This document shows positions 1 to 7,827 of a stretch of DNA of 64,000 nt, piece after piece (the first letter of the stretch is position 1; each line of letters starts with the position of its first letter). The notes beneath the pieces are model-generated. The model made no database searches and was not told where the DNA came from. It saw nothing but the letters and a program-made list of their open reading frames with translations. The DNA is from JAJYSO01 sp964586655 (GTDB lineage Bacteria > Bacteroidota > Bacteroidia > Flavobacteriales > Flavobacteriaceae): NCBI GenBank assembly GCA_964586655.1, contig CAZPGY010000001.1:248001-312000 (forward strand), written 5' to 3'. The position numbers and the translations under genes were made by a program.

Positions 1-232
1 TTAAATCTGGTATTTTTTCCTGATTTAAATCAAAATCCAGTCAAAAACTTGCAAAACTCCTGTCATTAAAGGGATAATAAGTTTTGTTAAATAATTTATT
101 TGCCCACTAATGATCTTTTTTCCTATTTGGAATCAGAGATTTTGACAAACGGGAAACTCATCCTGACGAGCCGCCTTTGTGCTTTGATTAACGGATGTAA
201 AATTGTTTTGTTAAAGAACACACTACAGGAAA

Positions 233-1228
233 TTAATTTTCTACCACCATCAAATTGCATCCTCGGATATCGCTGTGGTCAAAGCGGCCCAGAATTTCAA
301 AGTGATGATTGGGGTGCATCTTTCCCAAGTCTTGTGTGGCAATAAATGCACAAGAGTATAAATTGGCCAAATCTATAATATTCAATCCGCCGGTTTTACC
401 ATTGGTGCGTATGGCAAACGGATCTTCGGGCTCTCGGGTTAAAACCTGTAGCGTGGGTGTTCCTTGAAAGAGACCATTCCCTTTGGAATAGGCTTGAGAG
501 AGCAATTCGGTCATCCCATATTCGCTGTGAATCTTATGAACACCAAAGCCTTGGCAGAGTCGTTGATGGAGTTCATTTCGAGTCATTTCCTTACGACGGC
601 CCTTCATGCCTCCGGTTTCCATGACGATCGTGTTTTTAAGCCGAAAAGATTCGCGTTCTACCAGTTCCAACAGCGCAAAAGAAACCCCGAGGAGCAATAC
701 TTTTTGTCCGCTTTTGTCGAGTTTTCGCAGCTGATGACTCAGTTGGTCATAATCGTGTAAATAAAAACCACTTTCGGGATGCCCACTTTGCGCAATAAAA
801 TCTTGTGCCATATAAATAAGCGAAGAACCTTTTCGCTCTAAATAAGAAGGCAATAGGGCCAAAACGGCATAATCATCAAGGGAGCCATAAAAGCTTTCAA
901 AGCCGTGACGAAAGGTCTTTTTGTACAATGCTAAGCGGTGAACATGGTGTTTACTGGTTTTATTTCCGGTGGTGCCGCTACTGGTGAAAATCTCTTCTAC
1001 CTTGGCTCCTTTGACTAAAATTTGATGAGATTTGAAAAACTGAATGGGTAAAAAGGGAATCTCTTCGAGTGCATTAACCTTGTTGGGAAGACGATTAATC
1101 GCCTTACAGAATTGGCGATAAACCGGCACATTTTCATATTGAAAGCGAAAGACCGCCAAGGCAGTCGATTCAAAATCACTTTGCCGATGATGGGTAAAAA
1201 TGCGCTTTTCTAAAACCGATGCTTTCAT
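233..1228 (-). CDS. LuxE/PaaK-like acyl-protein synthetase family protein
   Basis: The 331-residue product resembles the LuxE acyl-protein synthetase branch of the adenylate-forming (ANL) enzymes. Visible motifs are the Ser/Thr/Gly-rich loop TSSGTTG at about residues 82-88, METGG near 203 and the YGMTE signature near 237. These are the places where ANL enzymes bind ATP and the acyl-adenylate. Such proteins activate a carboxylic acid and pass it on as a thioester, but the substrate cannot be read from the sequence. No luxCD or fatty-acid genes are adjacent. I start at the ATG at 1228: the open frame runs nine codons further upstream, but those codons do not look like family sequence. The gene stands alone, with its downstream side at the window edge. 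Confidence 0.8.
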   Translation of the reverse strand: MKASVLEKRIFTHHRQSDFESTALAVFRFQYENVPVYRQFCKAINRLPNKVNALEEIPFLPIQFFKSHQILVKGAKVEEIFTSSGTTGNKTSKHHVHRLALYKKTFRHGFESFYGSLDDYAVLALLPSYLERKGSSLIYMAQDFIAQSGHPESGFYLHDYDQLSHQLRKLDKSGQKVLLLGVSFALLELVERESFRLKNTIVMETGGMKGRRKEMTRNELHQRLCQGFGVHKIHSEYGMTELLSQAYSKGNGLFQGTPTLQVLTREPEDPFAIRTNGKTGGLNIIDLANLYSCAFIATQDLGKMHPNHHFEILGRFDHSDIRGCNLMVVEN

Positions 1229-1270
1229 AGGGGCAAATTTAGGGCATAATACCAAAAGGATTCATGAATT

Positions 1271-1293
1271 AGTCCAAAGATTTACAGGGTAAA
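1271..1293 (+). repeat. Short interspersed repeat fragment, shared with 11172-11194
   Basis: This stretch between two minus-strand genes matches 11172-11194 at all but three positions of 23. The shared pattern is AGTCYAAAGATTTAYAGG followed by RTAAA. The other copy forms the left end of the MITE-like element at 11168-11320, so this looks like a detached end of the same family. Confidence 0.45.
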
Positions 1294-1362
1294 GATTGGG
1301 CTAAATGGGTAGTTCTTTTCGGTATAAAGATAGCAACTCCTCTCTTTTGTAAAAAGCATAAA

Positions 1363-1394
1363 AAAGGGCGTTTAGATTTGTCTTAACGCCCTTT
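1363..1394 (-). terminator. Rho-independent terminator of the T9SS protein gene
   Basis: Two 14-base arms (1363-1376 and 1381-1394) pair with one mismatch around a 4-base loop. On the minus strand the stem is followed by a run of T. It lies 23 bases after the stop codon at 1417. Confidence 0.8.
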
Positions 1395-1416
1395 AATTAG
1401 AAAAGTCTATAACCAA

Positions 1417-3045
1417 TTACTCAACAATAAGTTTTTTAGTAACTACCTGAGCTTCTTTTTGGATTCTAACCAAATAGATTCCGGCTTTGAGTTGAGCAAT
1501 GTTTAAGGTGCCTTTGTTTTTGAGGGTAGTGTGCATCACGCGCTGTCCCAGAATAGAATATACGGCTACTTGCGCCTGTCCTTCTACTTGAATGTTTACC
1601 CGATTGGTGGCCGGGTTGGGGTAGAGGGAGACATCGGTTTTAGTGAAGTTCTCTATGCCGAGAACGGCGTTGAGATCATCCATGTCTCTCATGTAGAACT
1701 GACCGTCGCCATTGTAATGCGCTGCAATGCCCACCAAAGCATCTTGAACGCCTTGCGGAATGATGGAGTCTATATAATTGGCATCGTAGAAATTGGTGCG
1801 CATGATGGTAGAATCTCCGTTGGCATCAGAAACCGTATAGTTGGAACCCGTGCTAAAAGTAAGGCTTCCGTCGGCATCCTCAAATTGCACATCTTTAAAA
1901 GCAATGATTTGAGATTCGTAAGCCTCGGGATTGGCCATAAAGTCAGCGATGGTCAAGACCACCGGATCAATGGCATTGCCTGTAGATGAAGCGGCTCCCG
2001 GATCGGCGATGGGAACAAACTGAAGGGTGCCGTTGTAGGATTGTAATTTGCCGCTGAGTCCGGTAATTCCGTCATAACGGTTGTAGCTGGTGGTGATGAT
2101 TCCATCGGCATCGTCAATTAAAATGGCACCGGAGGCATCTTGAATGTATTTTTGACCGCGAAAATCTTGCTGAAAAGTCAATACTACTTCGCTGGTCAGG
2201 GTATAATACTCACCTTGAGTGGCATTGCGCAAAGCACCAATAGAGCTAACTCCCGTAACGTTTGGAATGGAGAAGACAACGGTATCGATTACTATGAGGT
2301 TTCCGGAGTTGTCAACCAAAGACATTAAAAAGCTATGCGTTCCCGACGAGAGGTTTGTATAGACAATAGAGTCGGTGGAAAAGTAATTTGTAGGAGTGTC
2401 TCCGTCCATTTGATAGGTAATATAGCCGTCTCCATCTGCTGCGGTAGCACTTGTGGAAAGTGTAAAGTTGTTTACTTCAAAATCAATTTGAACAGAGTCG
2501 GTCAGCGGAGGAAGGACTTCATTCATTTGTGGAGAGTTTATCGTGATGACAGGATTTGAACTTGGGGTAGTCCATTCGATATCATCAATGACCACTTGTC
2601 CGCCGTTGGGGTTATAAAACTGCAGCACAAATTTTCCCGTGGTGTTAACGGTAATGGCTCCGGTGTTTTTTACCACTCCATTTTCATTACTGGAAGTTGC
2701 GGTATATACCAATTGGCCATTGACAGAAACCTCCAGATTTACATCGGTACTGTAGGCTTGTTGGTATTTGAATGATAAGGTTCCAATACCATTGGCAATA
2801 CTATCGGAGGTGAGCTCGGCGGTTGGGGTTTGATTTCTGCCCAGCATAATGGATTTTCCATTGATGGACTTGTCGCCACGAGAATTTACAAAAGTCCATG
2901 TAACCCCGTTATTCCCTACAAATGAACCGCTGGTATAGCTCGTAGCAGTCTCTGAGAGGGTTGAGTTCGCAAATGTTTCATGTCCTTGTGCAAAACCGGT
3001 AAAGGCCAGTAAGCACATAAAGAGGAAAGAAGTAATTTTTTTCAT
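1417..3045 (-). CDS. T9SS-secreted protein with DUF5689-like OB-fold region
   Basis: The product is a 542-residue secreted protein. An N-terminal signal peptide (about residues 1-20, ending FAQG) exports it across the inner membrane. The last 75 or so residues form a type A T9SS sorting domain (SLYPNPATNRVNIQ, then GIYLVRIQ and a lysine-rich end), so it should cross the outer membrane and be released or anchored. Residues about 25-160 look like a beta-sandwich segment of the kind found before Bacteroidota extracellular nucleases. Residues about 265-460 resemble the DUF5689/OB-fold region, with the pattern GQKYIQDASGAILI. I see no nuclease catalytic residues, so this may be the accessory half of such an enzyme. 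Activity is unknown. A strong terminator follows. Confidence 0.8.
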   Translation of the reverse strand: MKKITSFLFMCLLAFTGFAQGHETFANSTLSETATSYTSGSFVGNNGVTWTFVNSRGDKSINGKSIMLGRNQTPTAELTSDSIANGIGTLSFKYQQAYSTDVNLEVSVNGQLVYTATSSNENGVVKNTGAITVNTTGKFVLQFYNPNGGQVVIDDIEWTTPSSNPVITINSPQMNEVLPPLTDSVQIDFEVNNFTLSTSATAADGDGYITYQMDGDTPTNYFSTDSIVYTNLSSGTHSFLMSLVDNSGNLIVIDTVVFSIPNVTGVSSIGALRNATQGEYYTLTSEVVLTFQQDFRGQKYIQDASGAILIDDADGIITTSYNRYDGITGLSGKLQSYNGTLQFVPIADPGAASSTGNAIDPVVLTIADFMANPEAYESQIIAFKDVQFEDADGSLTFSTGSNYTVSDANGDSTIMRTNFYDANYIDSIIPQGVQDALVGIAAHYNGDGQFYMRDMDDLNAVLGIENFTKTDVSLYPNPATNRVNIQVEGQAQVAVYSILGQRVMHTTLKNKGTLNIAQLKAGIYLVRIQKEAQVVTKKLIVE

Positions 3046-3259
3046 AAGATAAGTGGTTTTTTATTTAATTCAACTCAAAAATAACAATTTTTAGGCACAT
3101 ATCGGAATTATCGGATAAAACATTTTGGTTCTCGTCACTCTATTGGGAAGCGGTTTCTGTCGCTGTAATGAGATGTATAACTTTTTTTCAGCGGGGAAGT
3201 AAGCTTTGTATTTTAATCTAATGAGGCGGTGGAGCGGGAGTGACAGGGGCTTAAAAAAC

Positions 3260-3291
3260 GAAAAAACCATAACGAAAGGTCATGGTTTTTT
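3260..3291 (-). terminator. Terminator downstream of tRNA-Leu
   Basis: The arms AAAAAACCAT and ATGGTTTTTT flank an 11-base loop, just past the 3' end of the minus-strand tRNA. Transcription on the minus strand ends in a T run. Confidence 0.7.
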
Positions 3292-3295
3292 GCAG

Positions 3296-3379
3296 TGCTC
3301 GAGGAGGGAATCGAACCCTCACGTCCGTGAAGACATTGGATTTTGAATCCAACGCGTCTACCAGTTCCGCCACTCGAGC
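3296..3379 (-). tRNA. tRNA-Leu (anticodon CAA)
   Basis: The 84-base gene folds as a class II tRNA. The seven-base acceptor stem GCTCGAG pairs with CTCGAGC. The anticodon stem TTGGA/TCCAA holds the loop TTCAAAA, which gives anticodon CAA reading UUG leucine codons. There is a long variable arm, and the T loop reads TTCGATT. The discriminator is A, as expected for leucine. The CCA end is not encoded. A terminator follows at once, so it is a single-gene unit. Confidence 0.95.
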
Positions 3380-3466
3380 TTTTAAAAAGGTGCGGCAAAA
3401 ATAAAAAATATTTTCATACCAAAACAAAATAAGCCCAATAAATTAAGCTTGAACTAAATAAATTTT

Positions 3467-3474
3467 TACTTTTG
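3467..3474 (+). promoter_or_regulatory. Probable -7 element for prs
   Basis: TACTTTTG matches the Bacteroidota TAnnTTTG -7 element. It lies 50 bases before the prs start codon. A TTG at 3449-3451 could be the -33 element, although the 15-base spacing is short. Confidence 0.45.
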
Positions 3475-3524
3475 CAATCATAAAATACGGCCTTAAATCC
3501 ACAATAACAAAAGTTTACTGTCCT

Positions 3525-4466
3525 ATGTCTACAGATCACTCCGGTGTTAAAATTTTTGCTTGCTCACAAAGCACTCATTTGGCGCAAAAAATAGCAGAAT
3601 CCTATGGGATTGAATTGGGAACCTCCAAAGTGTCCACTTTTAGTGATGGCGAATTTAGAACCTCTTTTGAAGAATCTGTACGAGGAGATCGCGTTTTTAT
3701 TGTTGGCTCTACCTTTCCTACTGCCGATAATTTGATGGAGATGCTTTTGATGCTCGATGCAGCCAAACGCGCTTCAGCAACTCATGTCAATGCGGTTATT
3801 CCGTATTTTGGCTGGGCCCGACAAGATCGTAAAGACAAACCCCGAGTGCCCATCACGGCCAAATTGATTGCCAAAATGCTGGTTACCGCCGGGGCTACAC
3901 GCATTATTACCATGGACCTTCACGCCGACCAAATTCAAGGTTTTTTTGAAATTCCGGTAGATCACCTTTATGCTTCTACCATCTTTTTGCCGCACCTAAA
4001 GGAACTCAATTCTGACAACCTGACCATTGCTTCTCCCGATATGGGCGGATCAAAACGAGCGTATGCCTATTCCAAATTCCTGAATAGCGACGTGGTAATT
4101 TGCTATAAACAACGCGAAAAAGCCAATGTCATTTCGCATATGGAATTGATTGGGGATGTAGCCGACAAAGATGTGGTTATTGTAGATGATTTAGTAGATA
4201 CGGCCGGAACACTTACCAAAGCAGCCGACATTATGATGGATCGCGGTGCCCGAAGCGTACGCGCCATTTGCAGCCATCCGGTGCTGTCGGGTAATGCGTA
4301 TGAGAAATTGGAGAACTCAAAATTGCAAGAACTCATTGTCACCGATTCAATTCCGCTAAAAAAGACCGCTGATAAAATAAAAGTTGTATCTTGCGCGCCC
4401 TTATTTGCCGATGTGATGAAACGTGTTCACGACCACCAGTCCATCAGCGCCAAATTTTTAATGTAA
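3525..4466 (+). CDS. prs: Ribose-phosphate pyrophosphokinase (PRPP synthetase)
   Basis: The enzyme transfers pyrophosphate from ATP to ribose 5-phosphate and makes PRPP for purine, pyrimidine, NAD, histidine and tryptophan synthesis in the cytoplasm. At 313 residues it has the normal length. The ATP-binding flexible-loop region (ARQDRKDKPR, from about residue 98), the MDLHADQIQGFF segment near 130-141 and the PRPP-binding loop (VVIVDDLVDTAGT, about 217-229) are all intact. It is followed after 70 bases by rplY and then pth, a common bacterial order that ties nucleotide supply to translation. The start ATG at 3525 gives the expected N-terminus. Confidence 0.97.
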   Translation: MSTDHSGVKIFACSQSTHLAQKIAESYGIELGTSKVSTFSDGEFRTSFEESVRGDRVFIVGSTFPTADNLMEMLLMLDAAKRASATHVNAVIPYFGWARQDRKDKPRVPITAKLIAKMLVTAGATRIITMDLHADQIQGFFEIPVDHLYASTIFLPHLKELNSDNLTIASPDMGGSKRAYAYSKFLNSDVVICYKQREKANVISHMELIGDVADKDVVIVDDLVDTAGTLTKAADIMMDRGARSVRAICSHPVLSGNAYEKLENSKLQELIVTDSIPLKKTADKIKVVSCAPLFADVMKRVHDHQSISAKFLM

Positions 4467-4536
4467 AAACAAACTCCTTCGGCCTGACGGAGCACAAAAA
4501 GGCCGGTATTTATTATTTAATTTAAATTTTTTTGAA

Positions 4537-5199
4537 ATGAAGTCAATTGCGATCAATGGATCTAAAAGAGAAAGCGTAGGTAAAAAAGCTTCACGAGCCT
4601 TACGCGATGCTGGAAAGGTTCCTTGCGTACTTTACGGAGGAAGCGAGATTGTTCACTTTTCAGCTGAAGAAGTAGATTTTAACAACCTGGTATACACCTC
4701 CGATGTCCATACCGTCAAGTTGGATATCGATGGGAAAAAAGCCAATGCCGTCCTCCAAGACATTCAATTTCACCCGGTAACTGACGCCATCCTGCACATG
4801 GACTTTTACCAATTTGATGATGAGAATCCGATTAAGATGACCTTGCCGGTACACGCTACAGGCGTACCTATTGGCGTGAAAAACGGAGGAGTCTTGCGTT
4901 TTAACATGCGCCGTATGGAGCTGGAAGGAATGGTCAATGACCTGCCCGATTATATTGAAGTGGATGTTAGTGAGCTCGCTATTGGCGACAAGCTATACAC
5001 CACTGCAGTGGCCAGTGATAAATACGAAATCCTTCACGACGAAGACGATACCATTTGTCAAGTAATTGCTTCTCGTGACCTGGAAGCCCTCGAACCTGAA
5101 CTCGACGAAGAAGAAGTGCCGGTTGAAGGTGAAGAAGGCGAAGAAGGCGAAACTGCTGAAGCGGAAGAAGGGGCAGCAGAAGGAAAAGACGAGGAATAA
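4537..5199 (+). CDS. rplY: 50S ribosomal protein L25 / Ctc family
   Basis: The 220-residue product is the long (CTC/TL5) form of L25. It binds 5S rRNA in the large ribosomal subunit. The N-terminal about 90 residues form the L25 beta-barrel and the middle section forms the second beta domain. The last 35 residues are a very acidic tail rich in Glu and Gly, as in many Bacteroidota L25 proteins. The gene lies between prs and pth on the same strand and a hairpin terminator follows it. Confidence 0.95.
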   Translation: MKSIAINGSKRESVGKKASRALRDAGKVPCVLYGGSEIVHFSAEEVDFNNLVYTSDVHTVKLDIDGKKANAVLQDIQFHPVTDAILHMDFYQFDDENPIKMTLPVHATGVPIGVKNGGVLRFNMRRMELEGMVNDLPDYIEVDVSELAIGDKLYTTAVASDKYEILHDEDDTICQVIASRDLEALEPELDEEEVPVEGEEGEEGETAEAEEGAAEGKDEE

Positions 5200-5262
5200 A
5201 TTTCCACAGCTTTCAAACCTGAGGTCAAAACATTTGCCCCGATTTGTAAGTCGTTTTGTGAT

Positions 5263-5293
5263 AAAGCATCCGTTAAGTCGGGTGCTTTTTTTA
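5263..5293 (+). terminator. Rho-independent terminator after rplY
   Basis: AAGCATCC (5264-5271) pairs with GGGTGCTT (5280-5287), with one G-T pair, and is followed by a T run. It separates rplY from pth, so pth probably has its own promoter or depends on readthrough. Confidence 0.75.
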
Positions 5294-5373
5294 TTTTTGA
5301 CAAAATTAGCGTACCATTTTATTTGGTATGTTCTTCCGGCATTAACAATTCTCCTAAAAGAACAGCACCCGAT

Positions 5374-5940
5374 ATGAAAAAATTTTTAGTGGTAGGCCTC
5401 GGCAATCTGGGGCTTAAATATGAAAACACCCGACATAATATTGGCTTTAAAGTCCTGGATCACTTGGCCAAACGAGAAAACCTCCGTTTTGAAAGCGATC
5501 GTTACGCCGAACGCGCTCTTTATAAGTTTAAAGGCCGACAACTCATTTTAATCAAACCGAGTACCATGATGAATCTGAGTGGGAAAGCCGTGCGTTACTG
5601 GATGCAGCAGGAAAATATTCCGATGGCCAATTTGTTGGTAATTGTTGATGATTTGAACCTGCCCTTTGGAACAATACGGCTTAAGAAAAAAGGCAGCGAC
5701 GGCGGCCACAACGGCTTGAAGGATATTCAACAAAAAATGAATACGACAAAATATTGCCGGTTTCGTTTTGGAATTGGCGATCACTTTGCCAAAGGACAAC
5801 AAATCAATTATGTGTTGGAGGAATGGTCGGCCGATGAACAAAGAGAAATGCCCGAACGCTTAGACAAAGCCGTTGAATTAATCGAGTCCTTTGCCACTGC
5901 CGGTGCCGATATCACCATGAACAGCTTTAACGGGAAATAG
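5374..5940 (+). CDS. pth: Peptidyl-tRNA hydrolase
   Basis: Pth cuts the ester bond of peptidyl-tRNAs that drop off ribosomes and recycles the tRNA. The 188-residue length fits. The conserved residues are in place: Asn11, catalytic His21 (RHNIGF), the NLSGKAV asparagine and the DDLNLPFG aspartate, plus the glycine-rich SDGGHNGLK segment. I chose the ATG at 5374 because GLGNLG then sits at the usual distance from the start; the frame is open 17 codons upstream without family similarity. The gene converges on the kinase gene downstream. Confidence 0.95.
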   Translation: MKKFLVVGLGNLGLKYENTRHNIGFKVLDHLAKRENLRFESDRYAERALYKFKGRQLILIKPSTMMNLSGKAVRYWMQQENIPMANLLVIVDDLNLPFGTIRLKKKGSDGGHNGLKDIQQKMNTTKYCRFRFGIGDHFAKGQQINYVLEEWSADEQREMPERLDKAVELIESFATAGADITMNSFNGK

Positions 5941-5963
5941 CTTTGTGTAGGCTTTGTTTGGAT

Positions 5964-7004
5964 TTAAGCTTTGGTTAGGGTGAAAGAAAATTCACTTCCT
6001 ACGCCGTGGTCGCTCTCTACATAAATCTTTTCATGATGGGCTTCCAAGATGTGTTTGACAATGGAAAGCCCTAATCCCGATCCTCCTTCCTCCCGTGAAC
6101 CGCTTTTGTCGAGCCGGAAAAAACGCTCAAAAATTCGGGAGATGTCTTCTTTTTTAAATCCCATTCCATTATCGGTTACGCAAATCAAGAGTTTGTCCTC
6201 GTCTAAAGAGGTGATACTCAATTCGGTGGTGCCGTTTTGCTTGCCATATTTAATAGAGTTGATGACCAGATTGGACAACACTTGTAGGATGCGCTTTTTA
6301 TCGGCATGCACAAAAACGGGCTGATTTTCGGGATGATCTAAAGTTAAGGAGATTTCTTTGCGTTCGGCCTTCAGTTCCAACATTTCAAAAACCGTTTGAA
6401 TGACTTCCACCACATCAAAATCTGCTAAATGCAGCTGCAACTCTCCGGCTTCAAGCTTGGTAATCATATCCAAATCTTTGACAATATAAATCAGCCGATC
6501 TACGCTTTCATTGGCTCTGAGCAGGTATTTTTCACGAAATTTCTCATCGTCCATGGCGCCGTCCAGCAGCGTGAGAATATAGCCCTGTATCGTAAACAGC
6601 GGGGTTTTGAGCTCGTGGGCCACATTGCCGATAAATTCTTTTCGGTAGTCTTCTCTAATTTTTAAGGCTTCGATTTCCAGTTTCTTTTGTTCGGCAAACT
6701 TTTGCACATTCTGACTCAAAGAAGCCATGTCGGTAGTGACTTGCTGTTCTTGAATTGGAGATGAAGCCAGCAGAGATACGTTGCGATACAGTCGCTCAAT
6801 GCGTTTATAAACAAAATGCTCTAACCGGTATTGGGTGATAAAGAAAGTAAAAACCAAAACCAGGCTCGCAAAGATCAAGACAGAGCCTCCGTGAAGTGTA
6901 AAAAAGAAAAATTCTATCAATACCAAAACAAGGCTGGCAAGTACGGTCAGCCAAAAGGCCGTAATAAAAGAAAAAGTATAGGATCGCCTTATATTCTGAC
7001 TCAT
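5964..7004 (-). CDS. Sensor histidine kinase, PhoR-like
   Basis: This 346-residue membrane kinase has two N-terminal transmembrane segments (about 11-33 and 41-57) with almost no periplasmic loop. A linker with coiled-coil character follows, then a HisKA domain with the phospho-acceptor His130 in NVAHELKTPL and a HATPase domain with N, G1 and G2 boxes (DNGMGF, GSGLGLSIV). It should phosphorylate the response regulator encoded just upstream, whose stop overlaps this start by four bases (ATGA). The arrangement is that of PhoR/PhoB-type phosphate sensing, but without pst genes nearby the signal is unknown. The very short periplasmic part suggests sensing within the membrane or cytoplasm. Confidence 0.88.
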   Translation of the reverse strand: MSQNIRRSYTFSFITAFWLTVLASLVLVLIEFFFFTLHGGSVLIFASLVLVFTFFITQYRLEHFVYKRIERLYRNVSLLASSPIQEQQVTTDMASLSQNVQKFAEQKKLEIEALKIREDYRKEFIGNVAHELKTPLFTIQGYILTLLDGAMDDEKFREKYLLRANESVDRLIYIVKDLDMITKLEAGELQLHLADFDVVEVIQTVFEMLELKAERKEISLTLDHPENQPVFVHADKKRILQVLSNLVINSIKYGKQNGTTELSITSLDEDKLLICVTDNGMGFKKEDISRIFERFFRLDKSGSREEGGSGLGLSIVKHILEAHHEKIYVESDHGVGSEFSFTLTKA

Positions 7005-7687
7005 TTTTCCACAAATTTATACCCCACTCCTTTTACGGTTTCAATTTTTTTGGCCGTAATTTTTTCTCGCAGCTTTCTAATATGCACATCAATGGTGCGG
7101 TCGCCCACAATAACGTCTTGCCCCCACACTGCGTTGAGGATTTTTTCACGGGTAAATACTTTTCCGGGTTTTGAGGCCAATAATTTTAACAGCTCAAATT
7201 CCTTGCGGGGCAGCTTGAGTTCTTGATTTTGATAAATAACCTTATAGGCTTCTAAATCAATAGATAAATCCCCCCTGTGTAAACTGGAGCCTTCTTTGCT
7301 GTCAGTATCCAAACGCCTGAGCAGGGCTTTTACTTTGCTGACCAAAACTTTGGGGCGAACAGGTTTGGTAATGTAGTCATCGGCACCGGCTCCATATCCC
7401 GCCATTTCGGTTTCGTCTTCTCCCAAAGCAGTGAGAAACAAAATGATGCTGTTTTTTGCCGAAGGGATTTTGCGCAGCTGTTTGCAGGTTTCAATACCGT
7501 CCATCTCCGGCATCATCATATCGAGGATGACCAAATCGGGGGCCTTTTTTTGGGCTGCGGCCAAAGCTTCTTTGCCATTGGTGGCCCTGCTGATCTGATA
7601 ACCGGCTTTTGACAAGTTGTAATCGAGAATTTCTAAAATATCAGGCTCATCATCTACCAATAGAATATGGATATCTGCTGTTTTCAT
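7001..7687 (-). CDS. DNA-binding response regulator, OmpR/PhoB family
   Basis: The 228-residue protein has a receiver domain (acidic pair Asp12-Asp13, phospho-acceptor Asp56 in VILDMMMPEMDG, Lys in TKPVRP) and a C-terminal winged-helix DNA-binding domain (FELLKLL, RTIDVHIRKLREK). It is cotranscribed with the kinase. The start at 7687 (MKTADIHILLVDDE) fits the family; a frame start three codons upstream is less likely. The target genes cannot be told from this window. Confidence 0.92.
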   Translation of the reverse strand: MKTADIHILLVDDEPDILEILDYNLSKAGYQISRATNGKEALAAAQKKAPDLVILDMMMPEMDGIETCKQLRKIPSAKNSIILFLTALGEDETEMAGYGAGADDYITKPVRPKVLVSKVKALLRRLDTDSKEGSSLHRGDLSIDLEAYKVIYQNQELKLPRKEFELLKLLASKPGKVFTREKILNAVWGQDVIVGDRTIDVHIRKLREKITAKKIETVKGVGYKFVEK

Positions 7688-7827
7688 AAGTCCCAAAAAT
7701 AATTAGGAATGGGGTAAAAGGTAATCATTAATTGCGAAAAAGAGAACGCTCTCGTATGATAAAAAAAACCTTTTTTCTTGCTTTAGCGGAAAGGCAGCCG
7801 ACAAATTGGTGTGCTCTTTTGGTATTA

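Noticed and set aside
1..232. Possible gene at the left edge of the window
   Set aside because: The only frame of note (100-345, plus) overlaps the LuxE-like gene in antisense. The rest of the sequence is plain AT-rich DNA.
5058..5303. Serine/proline-rich frame on the minus strand opposite rplY
   Set aside because: It is the complement of the acidic Glu/Gly tail of L25 and has no independent support.
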